Assembly (NCBI RefSeq): GCF_027579695.1
Contig: NC_083569.1
Location: 74,369,649 to 74,433,648, forward strand
Reading direction: 5' to 3'
DNA: 64,000 nucleotides
From: Neoarius graeffei
Taxonomy: Eukaryota > Chordata > Actinopteri > Siluriformes > Ariidae
Under the pieces are notes generated by a model. The model had not been told where the DNA came from. It saw nothing but the letters and a program-made list of their open reading frames with translations, and ran no database searches. Shown in pieces: positions 1 through 10,143 of the stretch (positions are counted from its first letter, which is position 1; every line of letters begins with the position of its first letter). A program made the position numbers and the translations under genes.

Positions 1-76
1 CCTTTAAGTAGGCTTGGGAGATATGACTATATAATATTAATACTTGTGAAAAATTATGTCACACTCTGCCTTGGGG

Positions 77-252
77 GAAGCTGTGGCCTACTGGTTAGAG
101 ACGTGGCTTTGAGACCAAAAGGTTGCTGGTTTAATTCCCTGGACCAGAAGGACTGGCTGAAATGCCTTTGAGCAAGGCCCCTGCTCCCTAGGCTGCTCTG
201 GGTATATTGTATGTCGCTCTGGATAAAAGAGTCTGCTAAACACTGTTAATGT
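77..252 (+). repeat. tRNA-derived SINE (short family)
   Basis: A tRNA-like head is visible: an A-box-like GGCCTACTGGTTAGAGAC near 85 and a B-box-like GGTTGCTGGTTTAATTCC near 121. The 3' end reads CTCTGGATAAAAGAGTCTGC, a tail shared by many teleost SINEs. It differs from the larger SINE families elsewhere in this window. No clear target duplication was found, so it is probably old. Confidence 0.7.
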
Positions 253-328
253 AACGCTTTTCTGAGACGAATACACTTTTTTAAAATATATATTTTAACT
301 GAATATTTAATGCATACAAAATGCCTGG

Positions 329-704
329 GCGGCACGGTGGTGTAGTGGTTAGCGCTGTCGCCTCACAGCAAGAAGGTCCGGGTTCGGGCCCCGTGGCCGG
401 CGAGGGTCTTTCTGCGCGGAGTTTGCATGTTCTCCCCGTGTCCGCGTGGGTTTCCTCCGGGTGCTCCGGTTTCCCCCACAGTCCAAAGACATGCAGGTTA
501 GGTTAACTGGTGACTCTAAATTGAGCGTAGGTGTGAATGTGAGTGTGAATGGTTGTCTGTGTCTATGTGTCAGCCCTGTGATGACCTGGCGACTTGTCCA
601 GGGTGTACCCCACCTTTCGCCCGTAGTCAGCTGGGATAGGCTCCAGCTTGCCTGCGACCCTGTAGAACAGGAGAAAGCGGCTAGAGATGATGAGATGAGA
701 TGAG
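329..704 (+). mobile_element. SINE family A, full-length copy
   Basis: A full-length copy of the commonest repeat here. The head GGCGGCACGGTGGTGTAGTGG carries tRNA-like promoter boxes (GTGGTTAGCGCTGTCGCC and GGTCCGGGTTCGGGCC). The body has a conserved CTCCGGTTTCCCCCACAG segment and the end is a GATGA-rich tail. A perfect 13 bp target duplication, ACAAAATGCCTGG, lies at 316-328 and 705-717, which fixes both ends and shows retrotransposition. Family A copies also lie near 3.6, 8.9-9.9, 18.5, 23.7/28.3, 36.1, 39.9, 46.7, 49.8, 50.8 and 57.8 kb. Confidence 0.95.
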
Positions 705-816
705 ACAAAATGCCTGGAGGATGCTGATTTGATGTTAAAATTCTGTACTAAAATTTTTTTTTACACAATTTTTACACATTTTTCCCACTTTAGTTTTTTT
801 TATTATTAAAAGTAAA

Positions 817-1020
817 ATCCATCCATTCATTATTGGTACCGCTTATCCATTACAGGTCATGAGGCAAACCGGAGCCAATCCCAGTTGACTACAGGTGAGA
901 GACAGGGTTCATTATGGATACGTTGCCAATCTATGGCACGGCTAACACCGAGACAAACAACAAACAACCATTCACACTCACATTCACACCTATGGGCAAG
1001 TTGGAGTAACCAGTTGACCA
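817..1020 (-). repeat. Decayed SINE family A tail
   Basis: The stretch with CCATTCACACTCACATTCAC and the following CAGTTGACC matches the reverse complement of the family A 3' half, but with many substitutions. The head is missing. It is a much older copy than that at 329-704. Confidence 0.7.
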
Positions 1021-1029
1021 AAGGCCCTG

Positions 1030-1877
1030 GTCACACTCCAGCTCACAATGGGTTTGACGATGAAAAATTGGTAGCACCGCCACCAATCGTGCAATGCACG
1101 GCGAACGTACTCCGAGCTTCGCGAGTTGTCTTTTAGTATGTCTCCGCCTCATGAGTGGGCAAAAACATCATGAAAAATGTCAAAGCCTGCATTAAAATCA
1201 GGTGGCGACATTTTTGTCAGCAAACTAAGCAGCAGATACTCGCAGGTGGGTTTGGGAATATTTCCCGAAGCTTGGGGAACCTTCTTCGAGCCTCTTGAGA
1301 TGTATTTGTCTCGAATCTATGTCCCTGATGCTCATGGGAGCCTCATCAACACAGCCGCTCGGCATAGCCTAACCTTCACCAAGACTTAAAAAGTGCATTT
1401 ACATTCGGGGATCCTTCAGAGAGCGTTGTGTGCACGCTTGGGACCCAGTCATGATGGGAAACATCTGATGCTGGTTTGAGCGCAATCAGCACGCTGTTTC
1501 ACAGAGACTTTGCAAAGTATTCTGTCAGGTATGCGGCGGTAGACGGATCTAAGTGCAGGAAGAGTGTTTATTAATAGGTGTGAGATTAACCAGCGACATA
1601 AACATGGCTAGAAACAAACGTGACAGTGATAATAATACTTTGCAAAGTCTTTTTGAAAACAGCGTCCTTATACGCGTGTGCTGATTGAGCTCAAACCAGC
1701 ATCGGGTGTTTCCCATAACGGCTGGGTCCAGGCTTGAGCACTCGAAGGCGTGGCATTCAAGTGATCACCTGCTGTGTGACCACGACTTTTCGCTCGCCTG
1801 TACATCGCCATGCATCACCACCAAAATGCCTTTTTCATCGATAACCCGTCACAAAGCATCGCGAGCTGTAGTGTGAC
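1030..1877. repeat. Foldback element with long imperfect inverted arms
   Basis: Sequence from 1030 (GTCACACTCCAGCTCAC) pairs with the complement of the right end at 1861-1877 (CGAGCTGTAGTGTGAC). The best-conserved inner part pairs 1418-1530 with 1630-1745, sharing for example GATGCTGGTTTGAG. The inner part between the arms has AATAAA-like AT-rich sequence near 1570. No transposase frame is visible. It could be a foldback-type non-autonomous DNA element; the superfamily is unknown. Confidence 0.6.
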
Positions 1878-2048
1878 TGCAGCTTAATCTAGTCTGGCTA
1901 ACGCGACTTCAAAGCTCTCCGAGCTATTGGTCTGGCCAACATATTCAGCCCAACCGTTTCGCAGAGCCGGTGGTTGACCCGCCTCCCTGAAATGCCTCAG
2001 TTTGCTACTGGTCGAAGCCAGAAAAGGCTGTGACGAAGCTTAAACCAG

Positions 2049-2258
2049 TCACATCACTCTTTCCTCTGACGTATGTGACGCGACGATAGGATTCTCGCTG
2101 AGCCCCATTGATTTGGCTACCAGTGGGGCTAACTGGTAGATTAAACTCTTACCGAAGCCGGTCGGGAGCAAGGCGAAAATGTCCTTCCTTTCAATAAATA
2201 CCTCCAGGGCTGCTCTTTGCTCCGTTTTCAATGAGAACTTCCCGTTGAATGCTTTCAA
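2049..2258 (-). pseudogene. RecQ-like helicase N-terminal fragment
   Basis: The 69-residue frame contains a textbook RecQ-type helicase start: a Q-motif-like LKTEQRAALEVF followed by Walker A LLPTGFGKSLIYQLAPL at about residues 31-47. RecQ helicases use motif I (GxGKS) to bind ATP. Only motif 0/I is present; motifs Ia to VI and the RQC region are absent. The frame then runs into non-helicase sequence, so this is a fragment, either a retrocopy, an exon carried by a mobile element, or the edge of a decayed gene. Which RecQ gene or element it came from cannot be told. Confidence 0.6.
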
Positions 2259-2481
2259 TACAGCATGATTCTGTAAACAATCTATGGCTTCCGGTCGCAG
2301 TTCTACGACGTCAGTGCCTTGAACACGCCTCTACCCAGGGCCGTTGGAGATGCTCAAAGTTGATTGGCTCCCGATTTTTCCGGAGCTTGGAAGAGCTGCA
2401 GATAGCTTGCCTGGCCAGACTAAGCTCGCAACAGGCCCTCATGTTGCATCATGCTTAGGATGGGCGGGCCCAGGCTAGCTT

Positions 2482-2600
2482 AATCAGCATGTCTTTGGAC
2501 TGTAGGAGGAAGCTGGAGCAACCTAAGGAAACCCATGCAGACACGGGGAGAACACGCCAGAACCTTCTTGCTGTGACGTGACAGTGCTAATGACTGCAGC
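2482..2600 (-). repeat. Decayed SINE family A head
   Basis: CATGTCTTTGGACTGTAGGA and the later AACCTTCTTGCTGTGACGTG correspond to the reverse complement of the family A 5' half, with deletions and substitutions. The tail half is missing. Confidence 0.65.
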
Positions 2601-2662
2601 GCTATGCTACCCTTTTTATTTGACCATGAAGTCAAATAAAATTATTTCTTTGAAATCTAAAA

Positions 2663-2937
2663 ACAAGAGTGCTCTGAGAGCACAATATCCCCTGCTGGCA
2701 ACGAGGCCATAACTCTGGTAAAATGCAACTGAATTGAACTAAAGTGCAACATGCGCATTACTGACATACAACAAAGAATCCTGCCAAGTTTCGTGAAATT
2801 CCTCCAAAAACTGTGAGGGGAGTTGATTTCAGAAGGTGAGTACCCTTCCCGGGACGGACGGACAGACAGATGGACACGACATAATCTGTCGCCATGACTT
2901 AATCCCCCTTCGGGCCTTTCGGCCAGCAGGGGATAAA
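2663..2937 (+). repeat. Interspersed repeat (GTGCTCTGAGAGCAC family)
   Basis: This unit starts with ACAAGAGTGCTCTGAGAGCA, a short palindrome, and ends with CGGCCAGCAGGGGATAAAAAT. A second copy lies at 20064-21954, where it is split by a Tc1 insertion; this uninterrupted copy serves as the empty site for that insertion. A related partial duplicate (CATAACTCTGGTAAAA) continues to about 3125. No protein is encoded with confidence. Confidence 0.75.
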
Positions 2938-3122
2938 AATTGTGAAGGAAGTTGATTTCAGAACGCAAGCACACCTTGATGAAATCACCAAAGTGCAAGT
3001 TTATTAATAATCAAGGGCATAACTCTGGTAAAAATTTTCAGAAAAACGTCCACCCTCAGGAAATTATCAAAGTACAAGTTATTTAATCAAGGGTCAAAAC
3101 GCTGGTAAAATTTTCACAAACG

Positions 3123-3506
3123 ATAAAATAACTCACAATTCCACCTTACCTTTGAATAGTTTTAGACCAAACTTAGTAGCATCTTTAGTGCTTTTAGAAA
3201 CAGCATTTTCTTTCATCATTTGTAATTCTTCCTCGTGTATGGTGACGAAGCGATTGGCCGCCATTTTTCGCTTGAGGTAATTATCAAGAAATTGTCAGAA
3301 TTTCTTGATAATCAGTGTCTGTGACTTCCTATAATCGCCTCTGTATTTATGATAAGTCTCGATAATCACCTTGGCAAAATGGCAGCTAATCGCTTCGTCA
3401 CCATAAATAGGAGCAAGAATTATAAATAACGAAAGAAAATGCTGTTCCAAAAGAGGCTACGAAGTTTGGTCTAAAGGTAAGGTGGAATTCTGAGGTGTTT
3501 TATGTG
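3123..3506. repeat. Foldback MITE-like element
   Basis: The left arm (AATTCCACCTTACC near 3138, GACGAAGCGATTGGCCGCCA near 3244) is mirrored by the right arm (GGCAGCTAATCGCTTCGTCA near 3382, GGTAAGGTGGAATT near 3477). The arms are about 130 bp. In the middle a smaller hairpin, ATTATCAAGAAATT and its complement AATTTCTTGATAAT, sits at about 3280-3315. It is a non-autonomous palindromic element of unknown superfamily. Confidence 0.65.
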
Positions 3507-3570
3507 ACACAATGCTGGAAGCCTACAAGTTTCTCGTAACGTTTGCATGCTGCTTTTGAAGTCTGGAATC

Positions 3571-3946
3571 ATCTCATCTCATTATCTCTAGCTGCTTTAT
3601 CCTGTTCTACAGGGTCGCAGGCAAGCTGGAGCCTATCCCAGCTGACTACGGGTGAAAGGCGGGGTACACCCTGGACAAGTCGCCAGGTCATCACAGGGCT
3701 GACACATAGACACAGACAACCATTCACACTCACATTCACACCTACGCTCAATTTAGAGTCACCAGTTAACGTAACCTGCATGTCTTTGGACTGTGGGGGA
3801 AACCGGAGCACCCGGAGGAAACCCACGCGGACACGGGGAGAACATGCAAACTCCGCACAGAAAGGCTCTCGCCGGCCACGGGGCTCGAACCCAGACCTTC
3901 TTGCTGTGAGGCAACAGCGCTAACCACTACACCACCGTGCTGCTCC
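3571..3946 (-). mobile_element. SINE family A, full-length, minus
   Basis: Reads from the GATGA tail at the left to the tRNA-like head at the right. A 12 bp target duplication with one mismatch (AGTCTGGAATCA at 3560-3571, AGTTTGGAATCA at 3947-3958) flanks it. Frames through this SINE are non-coding artefacts. Confidence 0.93.
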
Positions 3947-4046
3947 AGTTTGGAATCAATTATTATTTTTTTTAAATAAAATAAATCACGGCTGTATTTA
4001 TACAAAAACTATTATCCGCCTCAGGCTCAGTGAATATCTGTGAAGT

Positions 4047-4110
4047 CAAGTTTATTTTTATCGCGCTTTTAACAATAGACATTGTCGCAAAGCGGCTTTA
4101 CAGAATTTAA
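4047..4110 (+). repeat. Short interspersed repeat (TTTATCGCGCTTTTAAC)
   Basis: The sequence TCGCGCTTTTAACAATAGAC with GTCGCAAAGCGGCTTTACAG recurs, better preserved, at 10144-10475. Here only the first 65 bp remain, directly abutting the TTAA-flanked element at 4117. Confidence 0.65.
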
Positions 4111-4116
4111 ATGGCT

Positions 4117-4792
4117 TTAAAGTGCATATCCTGGACCAATTTAGTTTTTTTTTTTATATGAAAGTATGTCCCTTTACACACTCATCCAGAAGGGTGATTT
4201 TCCACAAGTCCGTCTGTCTACAGCAGAAAAAAATAAAATAACAAAACGCGTCTGGAAAAATCCCAAGGGAGTCTGGAGCCAGATTCGTGACGTCACCTGC
4301 GGAAGCGCCAGCAGGCTGCGCGAGCTTTGCACGGTTTCAGTGCACAGCCTGTGTAGACCAAGCGCTCCCATTTCTCTCTCATTGTCCGGTCTTTTGGAAA
4401 ACGATGAGTACTAATCCCATCAAGACTGGTGTTGCTACACCCTCCTACGATACATCTGTTAACCATTTTAATAATTACGGATAACGTTGAAGAAATTTGC
4501 AGAAAACCACCAGGTCGTTTTCTCATAAACAAACCAGCGCTGACGTAGGATTCAGAGGGAGGCGTCCCGCACGCGACGTCACGAAAATCAATGTTTCCTG
4601 GGAAATCCAAATGCCGTTTTTTCAGAGGCGGACCAATTCACCTCAAATGGCTTGATTTCAACTGAATTTTTCTGGTATTGCGCAAGGTACAAAAATTGCG
4701 CAAAATGTGACAGATATTTGACCAAAGTTTAATATAAAATAGGAGAATTACATTGATCTTGCTCCTGAATTTATCCAAGATGTGCCCTTTAA
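4117..4792 (-). mobile_element. TTAA-flanked Kolobok-like element, internally deleted
   Basis: TTAA occurs at 4117-4120 and 4789-4792. Reading inward, the ends match: TTAAAGTGCATATCCTGG on the left and the complement TTAAAGGGCACATCTTGG on the right, with similarity continuing for about 28 bp. TTAA target duplication with a THAP-bearing transposase fits the Kolobok superfamily. At 676 bp it is far too short to be autonomous; it keeps a THAP exon near its right end. piggyBac also duplicates TTAA but lacks THAP, so Kolobok is preferred. Confidence 0.65.
4293..4466 (-). CDS. THAP zinc-finger exon of a transposase remnant
   Basis: Starting at the ATG at 4466, the protein begins MVNRCIVGGCSNTSLDG and continues HRFPKDRTMREKW. 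This is the first half of a THAP domain, a C2CH zinc finger that binds transposon ends: the two N-terminal cysteines, the FPKD segment and the invariant Trp are present. The second half (the Cys-x2-His near an LCSEHF motif) is missing; the frame instead ends in a non-homologous tail. A donor-like CGCAG/GTGACG lies near 4298 and an acceptor-like TTTCTGCTGTAG tract near 4220, both on the minus strand. It lies inside the TTAA-flanked element and is surely non-functional as a transposase. Confidence 0.6.
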   Translation of the reverse strand: MVNRCIVGGCSNTSLDGISTHRFPKDRTMREKWERLVYTGCALKPCKARAACWRFRR

Positions 4793-5132
4793 GGCTCACT
4801 CACAACCCGCCGTACATGCTACTACAGGTAGTCTACGGTAAAAAATTTGCCAATACCGTGCTAGAGACTTGCGCGACACTTGCATGTGTTCAGCGCCGTA
4901 GAAGGTCGCAGACTGGCCGTGGAGACTTTTGGTCCTGAACAGGCAAATTCTACAGGTCTTGCAAAAAAATCAAGAACGCATACACTACGTACGGAACCCG
5001 TACTCCTTTTGTACGCCTTAACCAAGTCCGCAGCGCGGCTAGTAGGGGCTTTGCGATGACAATAAGATGCATGAGTGACGGTCATTGTACAGTATGAGTG
5101 ACGTGCCTCAGAAGTACTCCACACTTGCTATA

Positions 5133-5255
5133 TTGCACAAGGTACAAAAAATTGCACAAAATGCAAAATGTGACAGATATTTGACCAAAGTTTAATATAA
5201 AATAGGAGAATTACGTTGATCTTGCTCCTGAATTTACCCGTGATATGCACTTTAA
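5133..5255 (-). repeat. Second Kolobok-like terminus
   Basis: About 120 bp here repeats 4677-4792 in direct orientation (shared core GACAGATATTTGACCAAAG, then TAGGAGAATTAC and TTGCTCCTGAATTTA) and ends at TTAA 5252-5255. It is the terminus of a second copy of the same family with its interior gone. The 340 bp between the two copies (4793-5132) has no recognised content. Confidence 0.6.
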
Positions 5256-5554
5256 AGTGCTGATGACACGTTTTTGACATCTTTGGCGATGTTTTATAAC
5301 ATAAAAAGTAATTCCCGATGATCCATATATTAATTCACGAAGGCGCCTATTTTACAAGTTATGATAAAAAACGCGGCTATTTGGGCAAATTTGACGGGGC
5401 TGCAGCACCCAGGAGACGAAAGAGGAGGAGGAGCTATATGACGTCAGCGAAAGAACCTTCCTCCTAACTTACCAGTTTGTTGTTGATGCGACAGGTGTTC
5501 AGTTTATCATTATTAGTATTTTTATTATACATTATTATTATATATATAGTTATT

Positions 5555-5941
5555 ATGCCTTCGCGTTGTGTTGCCGGCTTTTGCTCCAAAACCCACAAGG
5601 ATGGGGTAAGTTTATTCAAGTTTCCCAGAGATCCCGAGCTGCACGCGAAGTGGGTGAAGCAAGTCAGGCGCACTCGTGACAAGTGGGAGCCCTCACCAAC
5701 ATCCATCCTGTGCTCTGAACACTTCGATTTGGATTGTTTTGACACCCTTCCCAACTTAAAAGAATCTCTTGGGTGTGCAGTTCAGCACAAACGTGTGTTA
5801 CTACCATCAGCAGTGCCTACAGTATTCCGGAGGGGGTCTACTAGTAGCTATGCCGGATCCAGCAGTCGCCTGGGACAAGGCGACTCCTCCAAAAACAGTC
5901 CTCCTGTCAGAACATGTGTTGAGAAACGACATAAGATAAAG
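5555..5941 (+). CDS. THAP-domain exon, probably transposase exon 1
   Basis: The ATG at 5555 gives MPSRCVAGFCSKTHKDGVSL, then FKFPRDPELHAKW, ILCSEHFDLDCF and AVPTVF. All THAP hallmarks are present over about 90 residues: C-x4-C, the invariant Trp, Cys-x2-His in CSEHF, and the closing AVPT(V/I)F box. A strong splice donor AAG/GTACGTAG ends the exon at 5941; the frame beyond it is intronic. I chose this ATG, not one 26 codons upstream, because the THAP fold starts within a few residues of its Met. It follows a TTAA at 5252, so it is more likely part of another Kolobok-like element than a host THAP gene. Later exons (DDE domain) were not found. Confidence 0.7.
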
Positions 5942-7010
5942 GTACGTAGAGCTATAGAGTGCTCCGACATGATGCTAAAAATAGTAACACTGCGGTCTGC
6001 GCGGCCATCTTGGAAGTGACTCGCTCCAGAGCTCTCATAGAGTCCACATCATAGAGTACACATTCATGATAATCATAAATGTAATCATAAAGTCGGCGTG
6101 ATATCAGTCATGTATTTGCTTGTGAAAGCTTGCGGCTTTCATGTAACTGCCGCCTAGCAACGAGAGGCAAAGGGTAAAGAGGGTAGGCTATCATAGATTC
6201 TATTCGGAAGAGATCAACACATGATTGCTTAAAAATTAGGTATTTTAACAATTTGCATCTGTTTTGTGATTATCGTGACACTTGTGTGTTATATAGAACT
6301 GTATGTCTTATCAGCACATCGAGGATCTTCCACCGGAGGCTTTAGCAAGTACTCGTAGCAACACTACACTTTACCCTTTGCCATGCGTTGTTAGGGAACG
6401 GTAGCAAGTACCCCGATGACCGACTTCAAGAATATGTAGAAAAAATTTAGAAATTATACTTTCCAAAAGTCATTTGAGCTTAGTGTATTGCATTTCCATT
6501 TATATTGTGGGTTCTTGCTGATGTTTTTGCGGAGTATGACGCAGGTGCTGAATCAGAAGCTGCAGTGTTTGTATGTACTAGTTGTGAACATTCACATTAT
6601 TATCAATCTCATTTATTTCAAATCAGATAAAATCATGCCATCATGATCACTGCTTAAAGTACCAGTATTTGGTTGTTGAAGAGCTAGCACTAGAAAGTTC
6701 ACCGGCGTTTTCATGCGCCATTTCCATTGAGTAGAACAGCCAGTGAACCGCAGCGTGTTCTTCCGCTGACGTCACAGCATGGCCGCGAGCCACGGACCCA
6801 GTTTTCTTGCGCTGTGCAATTAAAAGTTGGATATTCGCGTAACAACAGCTTCTTTTCACGTAATTATAACAGAAATCTAACATGTTTGCCATGTTGTATA
6901 GTTTATTTAAGAAATTGCATAGAGTCATGTTCGTGTCATCAGACCTTTAAACACGCGCTGATTTTATCCCTAATTTTTAAGAGCAGGCTTGAGGGTTTAA
7001 ACGCACTCTG
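5942..7010. other. Intron-like and unassigned sequence
   Basis: No further exon can be recognised after the THAP exon. A TTAA at about 6654 followed by AGTACCAGTATTTGG and a TGACGTCA site near 6770 suggest another TTAA-type element terminus reading toward it, but its partner end was not found. Confidence 0.3.
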
Positions 7011-8153
7011 AGGCCCACTTTACACGGGGACGGTATAAAACAAAAACGCAAAAGTCCGTTTTTGTTCTCACTTTTTTCCGCGTCTACACGACCGTTTTCA
7101 AGGAGGAAATCTGCGTCTATACGGTGACGCATAAATGTCTCCGCTATGTCTGCACGCATGCGCAACGTCTTCCGTCTTGTCTGATCTGCACATCTGCGCC
7201 GCTGTTCTGTCAAGTTATCCTACCAAGCCTACTACACATGCGCGAAATCCAGGAGGGTAGGAAAATTCAACAGTAGTTTTGTCCCACCGATCAGCTGGGC
7301 TGATAGAAAATCGGTGAGAATTTCACGCATTTGCCGATTTTTATGTTTTGTGCGTATTGGTCGAGTCTTTGGCCGAGTCAAATAATTTGTAATGACTTGT
7401 TTTGAATAATAAAACGGTCTGTATGAGAACTTGCTAGGATAACTTTACAGAACACCGGGTAGGAAGAAATTATAGGTAGGAAGAAATTTCAGAACACCGG
7501 CTGAGGTACTGTAGTGCTCGAGGGAGGAGCAGGAGCAAACCGAAACTCTTTTAATCTGCCTTTATTAAGTAACACTCACTCTTGTTTCGGTGAAGAAGAG
7601 AAAAGGCAGTGTCCATCTCAGCAAAATAAACCCGTTCGGCTGCTAGTTTTGTTTTCAGTCTCGGGTTTATGGTTTCACGAGCGGCTTGAATAGGCGGCGC
7701 GCGCGTGCACGCACACGCGTGTGCGCGCGTGCGTGTGTGTGTGTAACTTGGCGACACCAAACTGAGGAGGCTCCAGCTGGGCGGGTGAGCAGGAAAACAC
7801 ATCTACTGCATTAAAACACAGAGCAGCTTGAAGGTCCGTTGGATTGATGTAATCAGACATGCTCTTACTTTTTTACTTACTTTCCTACTTCCCGGGCTGG
7901 CATGTGCAGTATATGACATAGGTATGACGTAAACGCGTACCCGACATGAGCAGATCCGAGCAGAGTTTCGCGTATTGGGTAGTTTAGACGGATACGCAAC
8001 GGGGGCCGTTTTTAAACTTATCCACTTTGAAAGGCGTTTTCAATTTTATCCGTTTTTCAGCCTCGGAAACGCCGTCCTCGTGTAAACGAAAGGCACTTCT
8101 GATAAAATATTTAGTCGTTTTTACCCGACAGCGTCCTCGTGTAAACGGGCCCT
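7011..8153. mobile_element. Non-autonomous hAT-like element with inverted ends
   Basis: The left end (AGGCCCACTTTACACGGGGA at 7012) is mirrored by the right end (TCCTCGTGTAAACGGGCCCT at 8134). Inner arm sequence also pairs (AAACGCAAAAGTCCG against later AAACGACTAAATA only weakly). The TIR style, CAGGGCCCGTTTACAC, is typical of teleost hAT MITEs. Flanks AACGCACT and AGACCACT share only 5 of 8 bases, so the target duplication is decayed or my boundary is off by a base. No transposase frame. Confidence 0.6.
7692..7745. repeat. Alternating purine-pyrimidine GC/GT tract
   Basis: An uninterrupted run of about 50 bp of CG, CA and GT steps (GCGCGCGCGTGCACGCACAC and onward to GTGTGTGTGTG). Such alternation is the classic Z-DNA-prone pattern. 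It sits inside the hAT-like element. Confidence 0.8.
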
Positions 8154-8905
8154 GAGACCACTGTGTTCTTGCATAAGTAGCAAAAACCAACAGTGCACAG
8201 AGGGAAACTAAGCGTCTGGTTCATATGAGGCCACGCAGATATCCCCCCCCCCATTTCTACCTTCAGTTGTCAACACTAGTAGTATTATTTTGATGATTGA
8301 GGCTTTGATTCAATTTGCCAGTTGTCACATTTGTGAAAACTGTATGTAATAAAGCAGACGAGTTATTGCAGTCAAAGCTCAAGGTAGAGAAAGAGACAGA
8401 GACTGTAATGAAAAAAACATTTACTATAAGTCTATAAGCTGCTGAAGGCAGGAAGTCAAACTCCCCTTAGATCAGAATTGAGAAGCTGACAGTGATCAAT
8501 AACATTAATATGAGCCTGTGAAGCTCAGAGTCTCCGGCTGAGATGAAGCAAGTACCCGAGTGACAAACCCAACACTGTTGACAGTGGAGGATTATTGTAG
8601 ACAGAGTATTGCCAATATAAGCCACGCAGCCTTTGAAATGCAGTGCTTTTCAAGCTCGCAGTAACTTTATATTGCTCTCACTACATCATGTTAATTGACT
8701 GATCAATGCTCCGGCACTGTCAGATCCAGACTCAGCACTCAGGTAATAAAACGCGAGGAAAATTTTTGCAAGTTACTCTGATGACTTCTTACTGACGATC
8801 TCTGCTTTGCTCGTTAAACACTAATGTTCCGGCGTGTGACGGTAATATCTGCCGGGTACTTCGATATAAAACGCTGTTTGCTCCAAAACAACAAATGTTT
8901 CATTT
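8154..8905. other. Unassigned sequence
   Basis: No repeat, exon or RNA gene was recognised here. There is one C9 homopolymer near 8247. The 750 bp look single-copy at this scale. Confidence 0.4.
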
Positions 8906-8917
8906 ACTATAATTCGG

Positions 8918-9869
8918 TGGGTGGCAAGGTGGTGTAGTGGTTAGCGCTGTCGCCTCACAGCGAGAAGGTCCGGGTTTGAGCCCCGTGGCCGGCGAGGACC
9001 CTTCTGTGCGGAGTTTGGATGCTCTCCCCGTGTCCGCAGGGCTCGAACCCGGACCTTCTTGCTGTGAGGCGACAGCGCTAACCACCGTGCCACCCTTATA
9101 TTCGCATATTTTACCGCAATTGTTGTGTCGCAGGCTGTCGCAGCCCGGCTTTCCTTCTGCAGGCAGGGAAGTCAAGGAAGCCTCACGGAAACTGACTTGA
9201 GAAGGGTTCGCGACGGCTTTGCGACACCAGCGAAGCATTTGCGGCTATTTTGAGAGAATTTTGTCGCACAAATTTTTTAAACATGTTCAAAATTTCAGCG
9301 ACGAAGGAGCGACACTTTGCGACTCATGCGAGGAAATTGAGAAGCCCCGCCAATGTTTCAAGACACTTTTGAAACTCTCTCGCGAATGACGTTCGCAATT
9401 TGTCGCAGCCCAGTGAGATACTGGCTTACAGCTACAAAGTCTTTAACCGAAAAAAGACCAATTTCAATGAGAAAAATGAGAATCATGTCTCCTTAAGGGC
9501 GGCACGGTGGTGTAGTGGTTAGCGCTGTCGCCTCACAGCAAGAAGGTCCGGGTTCGAGCCCCGTGGCCGGCGAGGGCCTTTCTGTGCGGAGTTTGCATGT
9601 TCTCCCCGTGTCCGCGTGGGTTTCCTCCGGGTGCTCCGGTTTCCCCCACAGTCCAAAGACATGCAGGTTAGGTTAACTGGTGACTCTAAATTGACCGTAG
9701 GTGTGAATGTGAGTGTGAATGGTTGTCTGTGTCTATGTGTCAGCCCTGTGATGACCTGGCGACTTGTCCAGGGTGTACCCCGCCTTTCGCCCGTAGTCAG
9801 CTGGGATAGGCTCCAGCTTGCCTGCGACCCTGTAGAACAGGATAAAGCGGCTACAGATAATGAGATGAG
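8918..9869 (+). mobile_element. Composite SINE locus with a single outer target duplication
   Basis: The block holds a plus-strand family A head (8918-9039), then an inverted family A head (about 9040-9109) giving a head-to-head hairpin, then about 390 bp without SINE sequence (9110-9496), then a complete family A SINE (9497-9869). A perfect 12 bp repeat ACTATAATTCGG flanks the whole block (8906-8917 and 9870-9881), whereas the inner complete SINE has no target duplication of its own. So the left flank belongs to the first head and the right flank to the last tail. Confidence 0.8.
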
Positions 9870-10143
9870 ACTATAATTCGGACCAACCTGATCAGTTTAG
9901 CGTTGTGAAAAATGCCATTTCGGTTATTTATAATCAAATAATCATTGCCTTGGTGATTATGAAACACACTTTATTTATGGTTGTCATGAACCATCAGAGT
10001 CATTTGAATTTCAGGCCAAATATCACGTTCACCAAACTCATCGCTTTGACCTTTATTACAAGAGCACGTTGTAGGATTGTGTCCGTGCAAGTTGGGATTA
10101 ATCCATGGCGCATATTCTCTTCTCGCACGTTCATATCGTGCCA

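Noticed and set aside
329..410. Possible tRNA gene at the SINE heads
   Set aside because: The boxes are tRNA-like but no cloverleaf with a proper anticodon arm can be drawn, and the sequence continues into the SINE body with target duplications.
446..703. 85-codon open frame (GFLRVLRFPPQSKD...), recurring at eleven places
   Set aside because: It is a frame through SINE family A; it recurs only where the SINE recurs and varies with SINE tail subtype. No start or domain supports translation.
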